A DNA stretch of 64,000 bases, from the NCBI RefSeq assembly GCF_943734655.1, contig NC_071354.1, positions 137,688,642 through 137,752,641 of the forward strand, read 5' to 3'. The notes under the pieces are model-generated. The model did not search any database and was not told the DNA's origin. It saw only the letters and a list, made by a program, of their open reading frames with translations. The DNA comes from Sabethes cyaneus. Taxonomy: Eukaryota > Arthropoda > Insecta > Diptera > Culicidae. Made by a program: the position numbers and the translations under genes. Every line of letters begins with the position of its first letter. Position 1 is the first letter of the stretch. Shown here one piece after another: positions 10,635 to 20,460 of the stretch.

Positions 10635-13600
10635 GTATGACAATACATTGATTTTTCCTTATTTTACTTGTTTTTTTTTTAATTAATTATTTTTCCGTTG
10701 TCCATAACTAGGTTTAAACCGGTTAGACGTGACTGATGTTAAAAATATGCCGGACGGTCTCGTCACGCATCTCGACTGTCGTACTATACGGATTGGCACA
10801 TTGAAGTACGACACTACCGAAAAAGTAAGTAAAATTGTTAGATCAATTATGTTGTGCTTGTGTTTAATTTAGTAAAAATAGAAAGCGTTAGCAAAGGTTA
10901 TGTTTTATTTTATGTTGGCAGATACAGCATAGTGGATATATTTTGTATACCTAATATCCACTGTTTAAAACTTGTTTTCGTTATCAATATGCCACAAGCG
11001 AGAATAATACAAATTTGTTAAAATGGCCAGTTAAATTAGCAGTAAAATTGAATAGTGTTGGATTTTTATTTATTGTTTTCTATTTGTGTGATTCTTCAGT
11101 CGTGCGTTCCAATTTCGACTGGAAACAACTGTTAGAGTTAGAGTTAGGATCCTGGTCCCGCAATCTCCCCGTACTCGAATAGTTCACTGCGAGGTCGTTT
11201 GTGTAAACAGAAGTTCAGCATTCCAATATGAAATGTTAATATCTCCACTTTATGAAAATAATTTTTGTGAATTTTGTGAGGACAAAGAATATTTTAAACC
11301 ATGATTGTATATTACAATTAGGAGGCAGTGCTCAAGGTAAACTGTAACAATTTAGGAAATCACAATAAATTGTTTGATTGATAGTCAATTCCAACAGATA
11401 GAAGAATATATAAAGTTATGTAACGTTATATAAAGTGTATTTGTAACTGAGAAATTTTAGAATTGATTTTGCATTTCCTCGATTGTAGTGGTGTTTCTTT
11501 AAAACTAAAAGTGTTCTAGTAGTTCTAGTTTCTTGAAAAATGCCGGTAAATGCTAATCTGCTAGAGATCCTTTTTTATTTTGCCATTTGAGGTCATATCG
11601 TAGGTTGCTGTGCACTCACAACGTTCTAGCTAGACGTTGTCTCTTCTGGTAATATTTAGAACCATTTTCTTTTCAAAGGCCATTCTTTTTCGTTCTTGCG
11701 TATCTTATTTATTTTTTCAAATATGGTTGATATAATCTTGAGTATATTTCTTGGCAGGTTACTATTTCTTCTCGTGGAATACGCATCATAGCACCGAATG
11801 TGAAGCGGCCAAACGAAAATTGCATACTTGATTTGCAACTTTCAGAAATTGTAAAGGCGGTAGTACATTTCTCTAAAGTGCTGAATGTGATGTTTCTGTA
11901 TACTCTTCCGTCGTGTAGTGAATACATTCGACAAAGCTTAGAGATGGGATCGAAGCCGGAAGACAAACGTGAGTAGAACCACATTGTCCACATTGTATGC
12001 AATCAATAATTTATTAATTGTTTTTTAAATGTTGTGTGTAGTTCCTTATTTCAACCCACTCAGCCGGTATGATGATACTCATCGTCGGATAACGTTGGTG
12101 ATGGACCGTGTTACTGAGGAATCGAAGTCGATCGTCAAAAGTATCATGCTTACTGAAAAATTGGAGGAAATCTCAGCACGGGATGCGAATGAGTTATTAA
12201 TGCGATCTTGTGGAAAACATAAAGGGTCGGAAAATAATTCAAACAAGTCAGTATGCTCGTTTTTTTCATAAAAAAATTAGCGCTATAATTTCAATTATTA
12301 TTTCTTTTTCTTTACCGCAGTATTACCGGGGCCAGCTCTGGCGATATGACAGAGATTAGAAAAATTCTTATTTACCCTCAGGGTAAGGGTGGAATTTCAA
12401 TCAACACAGAAGATTACATGTGCTTGGCTATCGACCAGTATTTGAATGACGTTATCATTGATTTTTATCTCAATTATTTGAAACTGGAGCTTTTGAAGGA
12501 TGATGAAAGACGCAGTGTTCATATTTTCAGTACCTTTTTCTATAAACGGTTGACGACTATAGGAACACGGCACCGAGGACAGGAAAAAGACGCCAAATTA
12601 ACAGCTTCACAGAAGCGACACGCTCGCGTTGCTAGCTGGACCAAAAAAGAAAACATTTTTGAAAAGGACTTTGTCGTAATTCCCATAAATGAACAGTCTC
12701 ATTGGTTCCTAGCCATAATTTGTTTCCCTGGACTAGAAATGCCCGTATCGTTGAACAGCAATGTTCCCACACCAATTCGACGAAAAAAGGCTACTCCAAA
12801 GAGCAACAAAAATATAACACTCCAGATAGGAAATACTACGATAACTCCCGTTTCGAAAAGAGAGATGGAATCCATCAATCTAGGAGACGATGATATGAGT
12901 GAGCGTGACGAAGCAGAGGGAGATGACAGTGAGTTGGCTAGTGATATGGAAGAAACGGATGATGAACCTACCGATGGAAAGCAAGCCGTTAAACAGTATG
13001 TCAAATCAAAAAGAAAATCAATCATTTTGTAATTGTTATTGTTCTATTTTATTAGGCCAATTATTCTCATATTTGACTCTTTGACGGGTGCATCAAGAAG
13101 CCGAGTAGTGGCAACATTACGTGATTATCTGACGTGCGAGTATAAGAACAAGATGCCAAACAAGCCACCAAAAGTGTTCAACAAAAACAATATGCCTGGA
13201 CATTGTGTAAAAGTTCCGCAGCAAAACAACTTCACCGATTGCGGTCTTTACCTTTTGCAATATGTTGAGCACTTCTTTTTGGTGAGTGTGCATTTTGATA
13301 GATTATAGTCTATATTATTCTTTGTATTTGCTATTTCAGGATCCTATTAAAGACTATCGTATACCAATCAAATTGCAAGATTGGTTTGACACTATCACGG
13401 TGACAAAAAAGCGGGAAGATATTTCTAACCTACTGAAGGATCTTATTAAGAAGCATAATCCGAGTGTTTTACCGTTACCAGACATAACGTTTCCCACGTT
13501 GAATGGTAATAAATCAGTACAATGCATTACAGTTTCTGCAGCTTGTACAATTTTTTAACTTATTTATCCGACAGGCAAGCTGATAATTGATCCCGAAGAT

Positions 13601-13990
13601 AATTTCAATGATGCCGAGTTTGAAGAGGAGGAATTGGATGATTCATATATTCCTGGAACAGAGTCATCGAGCAATGAGCGGCTAACTTCGACCGAAGAAG
13701 AACCAGCAAAAGTAGTTGCCACGGTGGTACCGAAAAAAGCGATCAAACTGAAACGTTTTAATTCTTCATCTCTTCCGTCGGCCGTATCGTCTTCGACGGG
13801 GACAACGATAGTAGGAACACTGGATACAGTTTCAACTTCTAATAGCGGCGGGCAGTCAATTCTAGCCGTATCCCAAAAACGAGCTCTGGATAATAGTGGG
13901 AGCAAATCGAGCACAGACTGTAGTAGCATAAGGCCCAAGGCACCGAAGATCAGTGATAGCTCTAATAAAATAGTTACTACGCAAAATTAG
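10622..13990 (+). CDS. SENP6/SENP7-like (Ulp2-type) SUMO protease, 8 exons
   Basis: Removes SUMO, chiefly from poly-SUMO chains, as a C48 cysteine protease; family members act mainly in the nucleus. Exons: 10622-10634, 10712-10824, 11758-11968, 12042-12246, 12321-12995, 13056-13281, 13340-13505 and 13575-13990. All introns are GT-AG, all phases agree, and the product is about 674 residues. The catalytic domain starts near residue 200 (YLNDVIIDFYLNYL). It shows His308 in NEQSHWFLAII, Asp413 in IILIFDSL, Gln462 and Cys468 in QQNNFTDCG. About 80 acidic, low-complexity residues are inserted between the His and Asp blocks, as in SENP6/7 rather than SENP1-type enzymes. The N-terminal 190 residues are short for the family. 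The C-terminal 140 are acidic and Ser/Thr-rich. The start at 10622 has an in-frame TAA two codons upstream. Not named further because SENP6 and SENP7 cannot be told apart here. Confidence 0.9.
10712..10824 (+). CDS. SENP-like gene exon 2
   Basis: Bounded by CATAACTAG and GTAAGT. Encodes LNRLDVTDVKNMPDG and GTLKYDTTEK. It enters in phase 1 and leaves in phase 0. The following intron (933 nt) is the longest in the gene. Confidence 0.8.
11758..11968 (+). CDS. SENP-like gene exon 3
   Basis: Bounded by TTCTTGGCAG and GTGAGT. Encodes VTISSRGIRIIAP onward to GSKPEDK. This is the N-terminal, probably PH-like, segment that precedes the protease domain in SENP6/7 proteins; the fold is inferred, not seen. 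Confidence 0.85.
12042..12246 (+). CDS. SENP-like gene exon 4
   Basis: Bounded by TTGTGTGTAG and GTCAGT. Encodes PYFNPLSRYDDTHRRITLVM, followed by a charged linker. It ends in phase 2; a competing GT four bases on would break the frame. Confidence 0.85.
12321..12995 (+). CDS. SENP-like gene exon 5 (catalytic His)
   Basis: Bounded by TTTACCGCAG and GTATGT. Carries the first half of the protease domain, including the catalytic His308 in SHWFLAIICFPG. It then carries the acidic insertion (SERDEAEGDDSELASDMEE) that separates the two halves of the catalytic domain. Confidence 0.92.
13056..13281 (+). CDS. SENP-like gene exon 6 (catalytic Asp, Gln, Cys)
   Basis: Bounded by TTTTATTAG and GTGAGT. 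Encodes PIILIFDSLTGASRSRV and VPQQNNFTDCGLYLLQYVEH, giving Asp413, Gln462 and Cys468. The preceding 60-nt intron holds an in-frame TAA, so it must be removed. Confidence 0.92.
13340..13505 (+). CDS. SENP-like gene exon 7
   Basis: Bounded by GCTATTTCAG and GTAATA. Encodes DPIKDYRIPIKLQDWFDTI and the end of the protease domain (the region normally ending in a basic helix, KREDISNLLKDLIKKH). Confidence 0.88.
13575..13990 (+). CDS. SENP-like gene exon 8 (C-terminal tail)
   Basis: Acceptor ATCCGACAG. Encodes an acidic start (DPEDNFNDAEFEEEELDD) and then a Ser/Thr-rich, probably disordered tail, ending at TAG 13988-13990. No fold is recognised. Confidence 0.85.
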
Positions 13991-14738
13991 AGAATGATTG
14001 AACTCGTAACTGAGAGAGCGTATGAATGCGGAACGACAGAGTATAGTAGAACATTGAAGGCTTTCGTTAATGTGTCATCGTTGAAGCAGGTCTCTTAATA
14101 TCAACGATATCTCGGTATCAATGACGTAAGAAATTGTATAAATTTAACTGTGCAAGCTGGCTTCGGATCGTTCCTAAACGCATGACTTTCCTAAAATTAG
14201 ACATATGGCTAAGAAAATGAATAGTTATAATTTTGGGGAATACAACGGGCATGGAAAAACACATTTTTCGTGTTTTCCTATGTATGAGCTGTAAAGTGAT
14301 AACTTACATGTTTTATTTAGCTAGATGTGTACTGTAATTTACTACCCAGAAATACATAAAAAAACTTGAATGCAAGTTATTCTTTTCTCACTACTGTTTC
14401 ACTTAAGTTCATTGACCTGTTTCAATTTTTCCCATGTATAGTTCATTTTTGCTGTTTGTTTACCTGTCAAGAAGTGCAAGAGTATTCTTAGCTTGGCAGC
14501 CAAAACAAAAACATTTACATAACCTCGCGGTTAAAAGAGCGGTGTTGACCTTGATAAACTAATTTCAACAGTTTCTAGCAGATGTCAGGACGAATGCCAG
14601 CTTTTTAGGTTAGGTGCATCATGTATCACTATAAATAAGACTAACCTAACTCTCACATCGGTATATACATGGCATGTATATCAATTGCAGTTTTTCTTTT
14701 GTTAACTCCATTTTTGTAAATACATGGATTAAAAGAGT

Positions 14739-14748
14739 AATAAATAAA
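14739..14748 (+). terminator. Polyadenylation signal of the SENP-like gene
   Basis: Two overlapping AATAAA hexamers about 750 nt after the stop codon; another AATAAA is at 14884-14889. The 3' UTR between 13,991 and here is AT-rich and holds no recognised repeat. Confidence 0.5.
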
Positions 14749-14749
14749 A

Positions 14750-15229
14750 ATTCTGCTTGTAGAACATAGAATTTATTCTGTATAATTATAAATATTCTAA
14801 GGCAACATTAATGTTGAATAACTTCTGTGACATTAATCTTTGAATATCAAATATAATATGTATCTACTTAGTAATGCTATCCTAATAAAGCACGTTTGTT
14901 AAAAAACTGAAACAATGTTATTTTTGCGTATTATTTTTGACAGCATAACACCATAGTTGATTCATCTTGTCAAAAAATAATAAAATTTTCAATAATCACA
15001 GGTCACAGCAATATCATATGATACATGGAATCAGATCTATTTGATCTCTTACTCCATGTATATTAATTTAAGGTATGAAGGTTATGTTTCATATAATTCA
15101 ACTGTTTCAATCAATCGTGCTGTACTCTACTTTGACTCTATACATGACATGTATCGCAGTGATGACGTCACTGACACAGTGTGAAGGAAAATGAGGTAAA
15201 TGTAATACGCAGTGACAGCTGATGATATC
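14750..15229. other. Intergenic, nothing assigned
   Basis: AT-rich DNA after the SENP gene; no ORF, exon or repeat structure that I can support. Confidence 0.4.
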
Positions 15230-15233
15230 TAGA

Positions 15234-15612
15234 CTGCCGGTGAAAGCATAACTGTCCCATGTTACAATTAGTCATTTTCGACATTTTGTTGTCTAACTTT
15301 ATAATTATATATGTATTTTTATAATATGAATCGAAAACATGGTGTTTATACTAGAAAAACTCGAAAAAATTTGAGGACAATTTGTCCCACTGGAAAAATG
15401 GAAGCATATTTGTCTCGCTGCATATACCTTTTCATATAAAATGTTTGCAAGTTGTATACAAAATTTAGTGAAGTTTTTCAACATTATCTCAAAGAAGGAC
15501 AAATAATTACATTAAAACTAAGTAATTTTAGAAAAATCAGTTTTTCAACTTTGAGTGCGATTTTCTCATTTTCGTGTTTTGTAACATGGGACAGATGTGC
15601 TTCCAGCGGCAG
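15234..15612. mobile_element. MITE with 33-bp TIR and TAGA duplication
   Basis: Ends CTGCCGGTGAAAGCATAACT and, at the right, GTGCTTCCAGCGGCAG, with GTCCCATGTTACA continuing the pairing. Both sides are flanked by TAGA. Confidence 0.7.
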
Positions 15613-15616
15613 TAGA

Positions 15617-15827
15617 TAGAATCAACAAAAGGGCAAATGTTACAGACGTAAACAAAACGAGTGAGAGTTATTTTTTGCTGGACCGGCATAGCCAAAGATT
15701 GAATATATACAGAGTGGCGACATGTCATCCCAAATGTATGCAATGCGGTTTTTCCAAGGTTTTTCTTTCTCTTTCCTGCATATGCGTTGGATAGGTCGTC
15801 TGATCGATTGGAATGACACTGACAGAT
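15617..15827. mobile_element. MITE-5 left half joined to a GAGTGGCGACA repeat
   Basis: AACAAAAGGGCAAATGTTAC to TTGCTGGACCGGCATAG is half of MITE-5. It is followed by CAGAGTGGCGACATGTCATC and TCTTTCTCTTTCCTGCATAT, which recur inverted at 17,420-17,515. Confidence 0.6.
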
Positions 15828-16400
15828 AATTATCATTCCAATTTTGACATTGTCGCCACTCTATATATAGTCACTCTATATGGAAGATAGAATAATTATT
15901 ATTCTACCCAGCTTTTTACGAGCCATAATGGCGGGCGTGTTCGTAATATTTGAACAGCATTTTTGACATTTCCTTAATACATCGCATGTTTTCTTTCCGC
16001 GTGTTCACGGTAAAACTAAAGGAATGTACGGAAAGAAAACTTGCGATGTATCCAGCTTTTTACGAGCCATAATGGCGGACGGGTTCGTAATATTTGAACA
16101 GCATTTTTGACATTTCCCTAATACATCGCACGTTTTCTTTCCGTACATTCCTTTAGTTTTACGGTGAACGCGCGGAAAGAAAACGTGCGATGTATTAGGG
16201 AAATGTCAAAAATGCTGTTCAAATATTACGAACACGTCCGCCATTATGGCTCGTAAAAAGCTGGATTAGGAAAATGTCAAAAATGCTGTTCAAATATTAC
16301 GAACCGTCCGCCATTATGGCTCGTAAAAAGCTGGATATATCTTCCATATAGAGTGACTATATATAGAGTGGCAACAATGTCAAAATTGGAATGATAATTC
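15828..16400. mobile_element. Foldback with 64-bp arms enclosing MITE-1 copies
   Basis: The arm at 15,828-15,891 (TCTATATATAGTCACTCTAT) is the complement of 16,336-16,400. Between them are only MITE-1 sequences, so MITE-1 landed in the loop of this element. Confidence 0.7.
16050..16268. mobile_element. MITE-1, near-perfect palindrome
   Basis: Best copy in the window: arms of about 95 bp, central GTACATTCCTTTAGTTTTAC. Partial copies abut it at 15,904-16,049 and 16,262-16,336. Confidence 0.85.
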
Positions 16401-16750
16401 TACTGTTTTACCTGACTCACTGCGAATATGCGTGTTATTGAAATAAAACGTCACCATGCGTTTTATTCGTTTATAACGCATATGCAGCTAATATCGATAA
16501 CAACCGATTTTTTATAAGTTGTGCTTTTGTTATTGCATTTAACTTGTAAAAAGTTGCATAAATAACAATTCAGTTTCACAATACAATTATTGCGTACTAC
16601 TAGCACTTGCAATATAATGTTTAAGTACGTTATTTTTAGTGATAAAAATCAACGATATTTTCGATACAAGGGCGATATTTTTCGAAACCTTTCGAACCAA
16701 CACGATACCGCGAATACAACGCTATGCGCAGTGAGTCAGGTAATACAGTA

Positions 16751-16890
16751 GATAGAATTAACAAAAGGGCGAATGTCGCAAATGTAAACAAAACGGGTGA
16801 GAGTTATTTTTTGCTGGACCAGCATAGGAAAATCAACCCTCACTCGGTTTGTTTACGCTTGCGACATTCGCCCTTTTGTTAATTCTATCT
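16751..16890. mobile_element. MITE-5, copy 2
   Basis: GATAGAATTAACAAAAGGGC to GCCCTTTTGTTAATTCTATC, exact at the ends; about 140 bp. Confidence 0.8.
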
Positions 16891-16944
16891 TCAATTATCT
16901 GTCAGTGTCATTCCAATCGAGCAGACGACCAATCTAATACCCTA

Positions 16945-17416
16945 GACAGACATACAATTGTACCAGCGTTGTACGTGTACAGCGTTGTACATGTACAACG
17001 GAAGGGTGACAGACATACTACTGTACGTTGTACGTGGTTGTGCTCATCACCGATAATCTCTAATTGCATGGTCTAAGCGTTGGTTATTGTTCCTATTCAC
17101 GAAATGTAATCACAAATTTCAAGATGCCGAGCGTTTAGCGTTAAATCTTTGCCAAAATCTTGCAAAATAATAATTAATTTTAAATTCTGCTTAGTTTTTG
17201 TTATCACAACTAGTAGTCATTGGCGCTGCGCGCAGTAAAAATCGAGCAATTGTAGCTTCGTACAACGGTGAAAGAGGTAGGTATACAGAAACCACCGTTG
17301 TACCACTTTGCTTGCGTGATTCTATCGTTGTACACGGTGACAGACATACAATTGTACAGGTACAACGCTGGTACAATTGTACAGGTACAACGCTGGTACA
17401 ATTGTATGTCTGTCTC
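16945..17416. mobile_element. Foldback element with ACAGACATACAATTGTAC ends
   Basis: About 472 bp. Left GACAGACATACAATTGTACC, right GGTACAATTGTATGTCTGTC. The right arm holds a tandem repeat of GTACAACGCTGGTACAATTG. ORFs on both strands here follow the palindrome and are not genes. Confidence 0.7.
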
Positions 17417-17584
17417 TGGTATAACGCGTATGCAGGAAAGAGAAAGAAAATAAGCGTTGCTAGAGAATTGCATACTTTTGGGATGACTTGTCGCCACTCT
17501 GTATATAGTCACTCTACTTCCGTATATAAAATTCGCGATAAACATTTGAACAAGGCCAATCAACCAAGCGTAATCAAACCAGGG

Positions 17585-18040
17585 GTGTGAAATTGTCAAA
17601 ATTTAAATGCGCAATGTTGCTTTAAAACAACATAGTGAAAAACATCCCCATAGTAAATTATGTTCATCGCCTTCAGATAAGTAAGTTTTCTTGACAAATG
17701 AATATTTTCAGCGTGCGCATTTGAGGGTTAAAGCTAGGTTGAAACTACTCAAAATGCCCTTAAAGTGTACAAACTCAGAATTTGGGTAGATTTTCAATCA
17801 AAAAATTGGCAGTAGGAACTTAAAAGTGCGCTATTTGTTATAGAGAAAAATTCAATTATCGGTAGCAAGTAGTCAAAATTGGTTGAAATTTTTATCCAAA
17901 GTTTGAGTGTGTACACTTTATGGGCATTTTGAGTAGTTTCAACCTAGCATTAACTAAATCCGACCTGTACATGTAGAATCATTTAAGTGTGCGGACTAAA
18001 CATCCATGGATGGCGACAATTTGGAACCAACCAGCGTATC
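17585..18040. repeat. Interspersed repeat related to 61,930-62,140
   Basis: CAGGGGTGTGAAATTGTCAA at 17,580 and CATCCATGGATGGCGACAAT at 18,000 are adjacent, as complements, at 62,070-62,140. About 400 bp has been inserted here, including the foldback at 17,727. Confidence 0.6.
17727..17954. mobile_element. Foldback MITE, end GTTAAAGCTAGGTTGAAAC
   Basis: GGTTGAAACTACTCAAAATG pairs with CATTTTGAGTAGTTTCAACC; 228 bp. Confidence 0.75.
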
Positions 18041-18615
18041 GAATATAACAGCTAACAATAGTTAAATTATAACTAAAAGGCTGTGTTTAACTCCTTTCTA
18101 ATTAGTTTGTTGTTTTAAAACGAATCAACCTTTAAGTTGGTCCCAGTACCAAAGGTACCAAAACCAATGAGTGGGACATGGACGATGTATGTGATTTGAC
18201 AGCAACACCACCCCGCTGAAATTCAGCGAAAAAGGACGACGGTTCTTCAAACCTACCCGAAGGTAGCCGAAAGTGGCACGAAGTTTGGTACGTGAATCGC
18301 AATTTACCGAACTGTCAACTTGGCGGACAAGCGAATAGCGAACTGTGAACCATGAGCCGCTCATTTGAATCGGTTCGCGGTAGCAAATGAGTGGCTCAGA
18401 GCCGCTCACACAAAAGAGCCGTTGGCCCACCTCTAGGTATACCTGAGTGCGTGTGAAAATCTGCCAAAATGTTTCGTGCTCTAACAACTGGCTTCGAAGT
18501 CTGTTGAAAACAAAAAACAGGTCAAGTTGCGAAAACAGAATGTACCCATATAACACAAGATCGTAATAGAAAGTTCACATTAAATCGTATGCATGTCAAT
18601 TTTACATTGGAACTA

Positions 18616-19066
18616 CCAGCACTCGTTCGCTAATTGCACGAATGAGGCAATGCAACTAGCGAATTTTTAATTTTTCGTTTTTTAATTTCACGATTGTTGC
18701 CAATATTTATTGTAAAACGTGATGCGTTGTCACTATGTAAAGAACTTTTCACATGCACTCACACGTACGCTAAATTTTGGGAAAAACATTTAATTTTTTA
18801 CAAACGAACTAAAAGTTGAATGAATATGTGTTTAATTCGTCAAAGTTTAGCAAAATTGGCATGAATTTGTGTATAATGTATCTACGTAATGCAGAGATAG
18901 AGAATTTGCATCCGGCAACGCTGCATTTTTTGTTTATAGCAACCGCCTGGGAAAACACGTGCAATTTGACAGATAATTGCTTTTTAGTTGCACGATCGTG
19001 CAACTAGCGGATGTACAATTAAAAGACGGTGCGACTAGAGGACGTGCAATTAGCGCATGAGTGCTG
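18616..19066. mobile_element. mTA-type element, TIR CAGCACTCGTTCGCTAATTG
   Basis: Ends CCAGCACTCGTTCGCTAATT and ATTAGCGCATGAGTGCTG, flanked by TA; 451 bp. It has further short inverted pieces (CGTGCAACTAGCG) near the right end. Confidence 0.7.
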
Positions 19067-19472
19067 TATAGGTGTTCGACTATATCATCGGCTGAAAGAT
19101 CGTTTTGAAGTTCAAAGTCTAATATGCCTTATTTATAAGAAATGCCACCGTCTCGATTGTAGCAGGTGGTACTAGTTTAGGTACAATGGTATCCCGTTAA
19201 GATAACCAGATACCTTGCGGGGATTTCAAAGCAACGGGTCTTAGGGTGACTGGAGTATAGCTGCATAAAATGAGTTACCGAAAGTCGTATGCTGGATTCG
19301 GTATTGGCCCAGGTGGGGAGTTCATTTCCATCACATTTGGGTGCAACAAACCATTTATGGCTAAATCAGTTGTAAATAGGTTACTGCAACTCTATGTGAC
19401 AAAGGGATGCAGCTTGGGAAACAATAATTGCCTATTGTTGTTTGGTAAAAAAAGTAAAAAGTATGATAAGTA

Positions 19473-19715
19473 GGGTACGGGAGGGTATTTTCAGCAGGTT
19501 TCTAATTTCAGCCTCTTTGCCTTTTCTTTCGCCAATAAAAATGCTTTGCCGACATACAATTTTAACATGTTATAACTATTTTCTCAAGACTGTAAGTAAT
19601 CTACTATTTTTTATTCAAAGAACGTCAAAACCACCTGTTCTTCCACTAGAACTATGCCATAGGCCGAAAAAATAGATGCCATCGCTTAATGGGCTGAAAA
19701 TACCCTCCCGTACCC
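19473..19715. mobile_element. MITE, TIR GGGTACGGGAGGGTATTTTC
   Basis: GGGTACGGGAGGGTATTTTC and GAAAATACCCTCCCGTACCC are exact complements flanked by TA; 243 bp. Confidence 0.8.
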
Positions 19716-19779
19716 TACACAGTTTTGATCTTAAGCAGAAGGTATAGAATAATTTGATTTGTGGTGTCTTCATAACAAT

Positions 19780-19965
19780 TACATTTAAGTCTCGTTTTAC
19801 GTCCACTATTAGGAGACGTAAAAAAATCGGTCGTAAAAAAGAGGACGTTAATTCAAATTTTGGACGTAAAATGACACGATATTAAATCAAATTTGCGACG
19901 TAAAAAGTGGTCGCAAAACAAAATCACGCAAAATGAATGGACGTAAAATGAAATTCTAGTGTATA
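19780..19965. repeat. Irregular GACGTAAAA repeat block
   Basis: GACGTAAAA or its variants occur eight or so times in both orientations (TTTTACGTCC at the left, GGACGTAAAATG at the right). Non-coding. Confidence 0.5.
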
Positions 19966-20000
19966 AATATACATATGTGGGTTCGAAAATAAAAGGCAGC

Positions 20001-20006
20001 TTTATT
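20001..20006 (-). terminator. Polyadenylation signal of RSPH3
   Basis: AATAAA on the minus strand about 195 nt after the RSPH3 stop codon. Confidence 0.5.
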
Positions 20007-20200
20007 GGTTAACAACAAATCCAATGGACAAAACTTATTGGATATATTACATTTGAATTTTTATATTTTCAATGATAAACATCGAAAATAGGCCAAAAAT
20101 TTTATGAGATTTTGAAATAACTCTTCATTCATTGAAATTGATATTCAAATGCTCTGTCGCTGTCGAATTGCACAACAGTATTCTATTACTATCACAAATC

Positions 20201-20460
20201 TTATTGGGAATCACCGTTTTCAATGCTTTCTCTTGTATTATTACTCTGTTCTGTTCCTTCTAAACGTTTTTCGTCTTCACTATTGTCATTACACTGCTCC
20301 TCTTCGTTCCGAGCATCATCCGCATTTGTATCCTTTTGATCACTTTCTGGTTGATTTTCTTCAAAGTCCACAGTGTCTTCTTGGATATCTGAGACAGCTT
20401 GAATGGTTGATAATCCGAAAAGGTTATTTCTTTTAAGAGTGAGAACTTCTCGAATAATAT
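20201..20460 (-). CDS. RSPH3: RSPH3 exon 6 (C-terminus and stop)
   Basis: Acceptor CTTTCCAG. Encodes DIIREVLTLKRNNLFG, then an acidic, Asn-rich tail ending GDSQ and TAA at 20203-20201. The upstream 57-nt intron is open in frame (19 codons), so a retained form would also be translatable. Confidence 0.88.

Noticed and set aside
12699..13025. 108-codon minus-strand ORF
   Set aside because: Antisense of the acidic insert of the SENP exon 5; Ser-rich because the sense strand is Glu/Asp-rich.
13564..13938. 124-codon minus-strand ORF
   Set aside because: Antisense of SENP exon 8; no splice or homology support.
17198..17599. ORFs of about 130 codons on both strands
   Set aside because: They follow the palindromic foldback at 16,945-17,416; overlapping open frames on both strands come from the symmetry.
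18125..18556. 143-codon minus-strand ORF
   Set aside because: No recognisable domain or splice support, and it lies in repeat-like sequence with weak relatives elsewhere in the window.
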